Shown: positions 63,890 to 64,000 of the stretch, one piece after another
Numbering within the stretch: the first letter of the stretch is position 1
How the letters are laid out: every line of letters starts with the position of its first letter
Assembly (NCBI GenBank): GCA_023393375.1
Contig: JAEWLI010000172.1
Span: forward strand, 3,581-67,580
Direction of reading: 5' to 3'
Source of the DNA: Bacteroidota bacterium
GTDB lineage: Bacteria > Bacteroidota > Bacteroidia > Cytophagales > Cyclobacteriaceae
DNA: 64,000 nucleotides
Notes under the pieces: model-generated
Database searches by the model: none
Seen by the model: the letters and a program-made list of their open reading frames with translations, nothing else
Told to the model about the DNA's origin: nothing
Translations under genes and position numbers: made by a program

Positions 63890-63925
63890 CCCTCGCCGGG
63901 CGGGCTCCCGCCAAAAAGCGGGACA
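63890..63925. repeat. G+C-rich palindrome cluster
   Basis: GGGCGGG (63898-63904) pairs with CCCGCC (63907-63912), and CCCGC also pairs with GCGGG (63918-63922) across CAAAAA. The block is sharply G+C-rich against its A+T-rich setting and resembles a dispersed palindromic repeat end. Between 63713 and 64000 no gene is evident. Confidence 0.5.
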
Positions 63926-64000
63926 AAGAAATCAAGGCTGTATAAAAATGGCTAAATTTTAAAGAATAATGCTAAAAATCCCAAACTTGACCGCCAATTA

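Noticed and set aside
1..64000. tRNA, rRNA or other structured RNA genes
   Set aside because: Intergenic stretches were scanned by eye for tRNA T-loop and CCA-type ends and none was convincing; a covariance-model search would be decisive.

Overview
The window looks like a chromosomal segment of a marine or soil-type Bacteroidota, most likely order Cytophagales. The evidence is the gene content: alternative complex III (Act) joined to an aa3-type oxidase, fused CzcA-TolC efflux, and DUF983, DUF1573 and DUF4403 proteins. Base composition is A+T-rich, start codons lack obvious Shine-Dalgarno sites, and several starts are preceded by the Bacteroidota -7 element TAnnTTTG. No rRNA, tRNA, CRISPR array or intact insertion sequence was recognised.

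Region by region. 1-1.7 kb: the 3' end of an outer-membrane barrel gene and two small proteins. 2.0-6.1 kb: a very large NtrY-like histidine kinase and a DUF983 membrane protein. 6.2-6.5 kb: repeats, including a MITE-like inverted-repeat element. 6.5-22.1 kb (minus strand): one respiratory operon, actABCDEF - coxII - coxI - ctaB - coxIII - coxIII' - coxIV - sco - DUF420 - small CxxC protein, behind one well-matched promoter. Quinol electrons would pass through Act to its haems c and on to the Cu/haem oxidase, and the operon carries haem O synthase and copper-delivery factors. 22.6-25.5 kb: aconitase and ferritin. 25.6-31.5 kb: a divalent-metal RND efflux operon whose pump and outer-membrane channel are one polypeptide, preceded by a His-rich small protein. 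31.5-34.1 kb: HAD phosphatase, beta-helix lipoprotein, Cu/Zn SOD.

34.1-39.4 kb (minus strand): seven collinear genes (membrane protein, winged-helix regulator, CreD, B12-radical SAM, DUF1361, DgkA, membrane protein). A near-identical palindrome lies before the first gene and before creD, suggesting an autoregulated envelope/lipid regulon. 39.5-46.8 kb: DUF4403, DUF1573, TrpS, type 5 uracil-DNA glycosylase, SDR, a BamE-like lipoprotein, ROK kinase. 47.3-54.8 kb: a NUMOD4/HNH-like protein, a MASE3 histidine kinase, an orphan TonB-dependent receptor and a two-domain rhodanese lipoprotein.

55.0-59.0 kb: a PmeII-type restriction-modification pair, a GH43 beta-xylosidase-like gene, and beyond it a decayed copy of the methyltransferase start. 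59.0-62.2 kb: a PhnD-like binding lipoprotein, histidine kinase and response regulator in overlapping ORFs. The regulator is cut after about 70 residues and joined to a 5'-truncated YceI gene. 62.2-64.0 kb is eroded DNA with a twice-frameshifted pseudogene, an 11-bp tandem repeat and one intact NTF2-like gene. The right end (58.8-64 kb) is the most recently rearranged part of the window.
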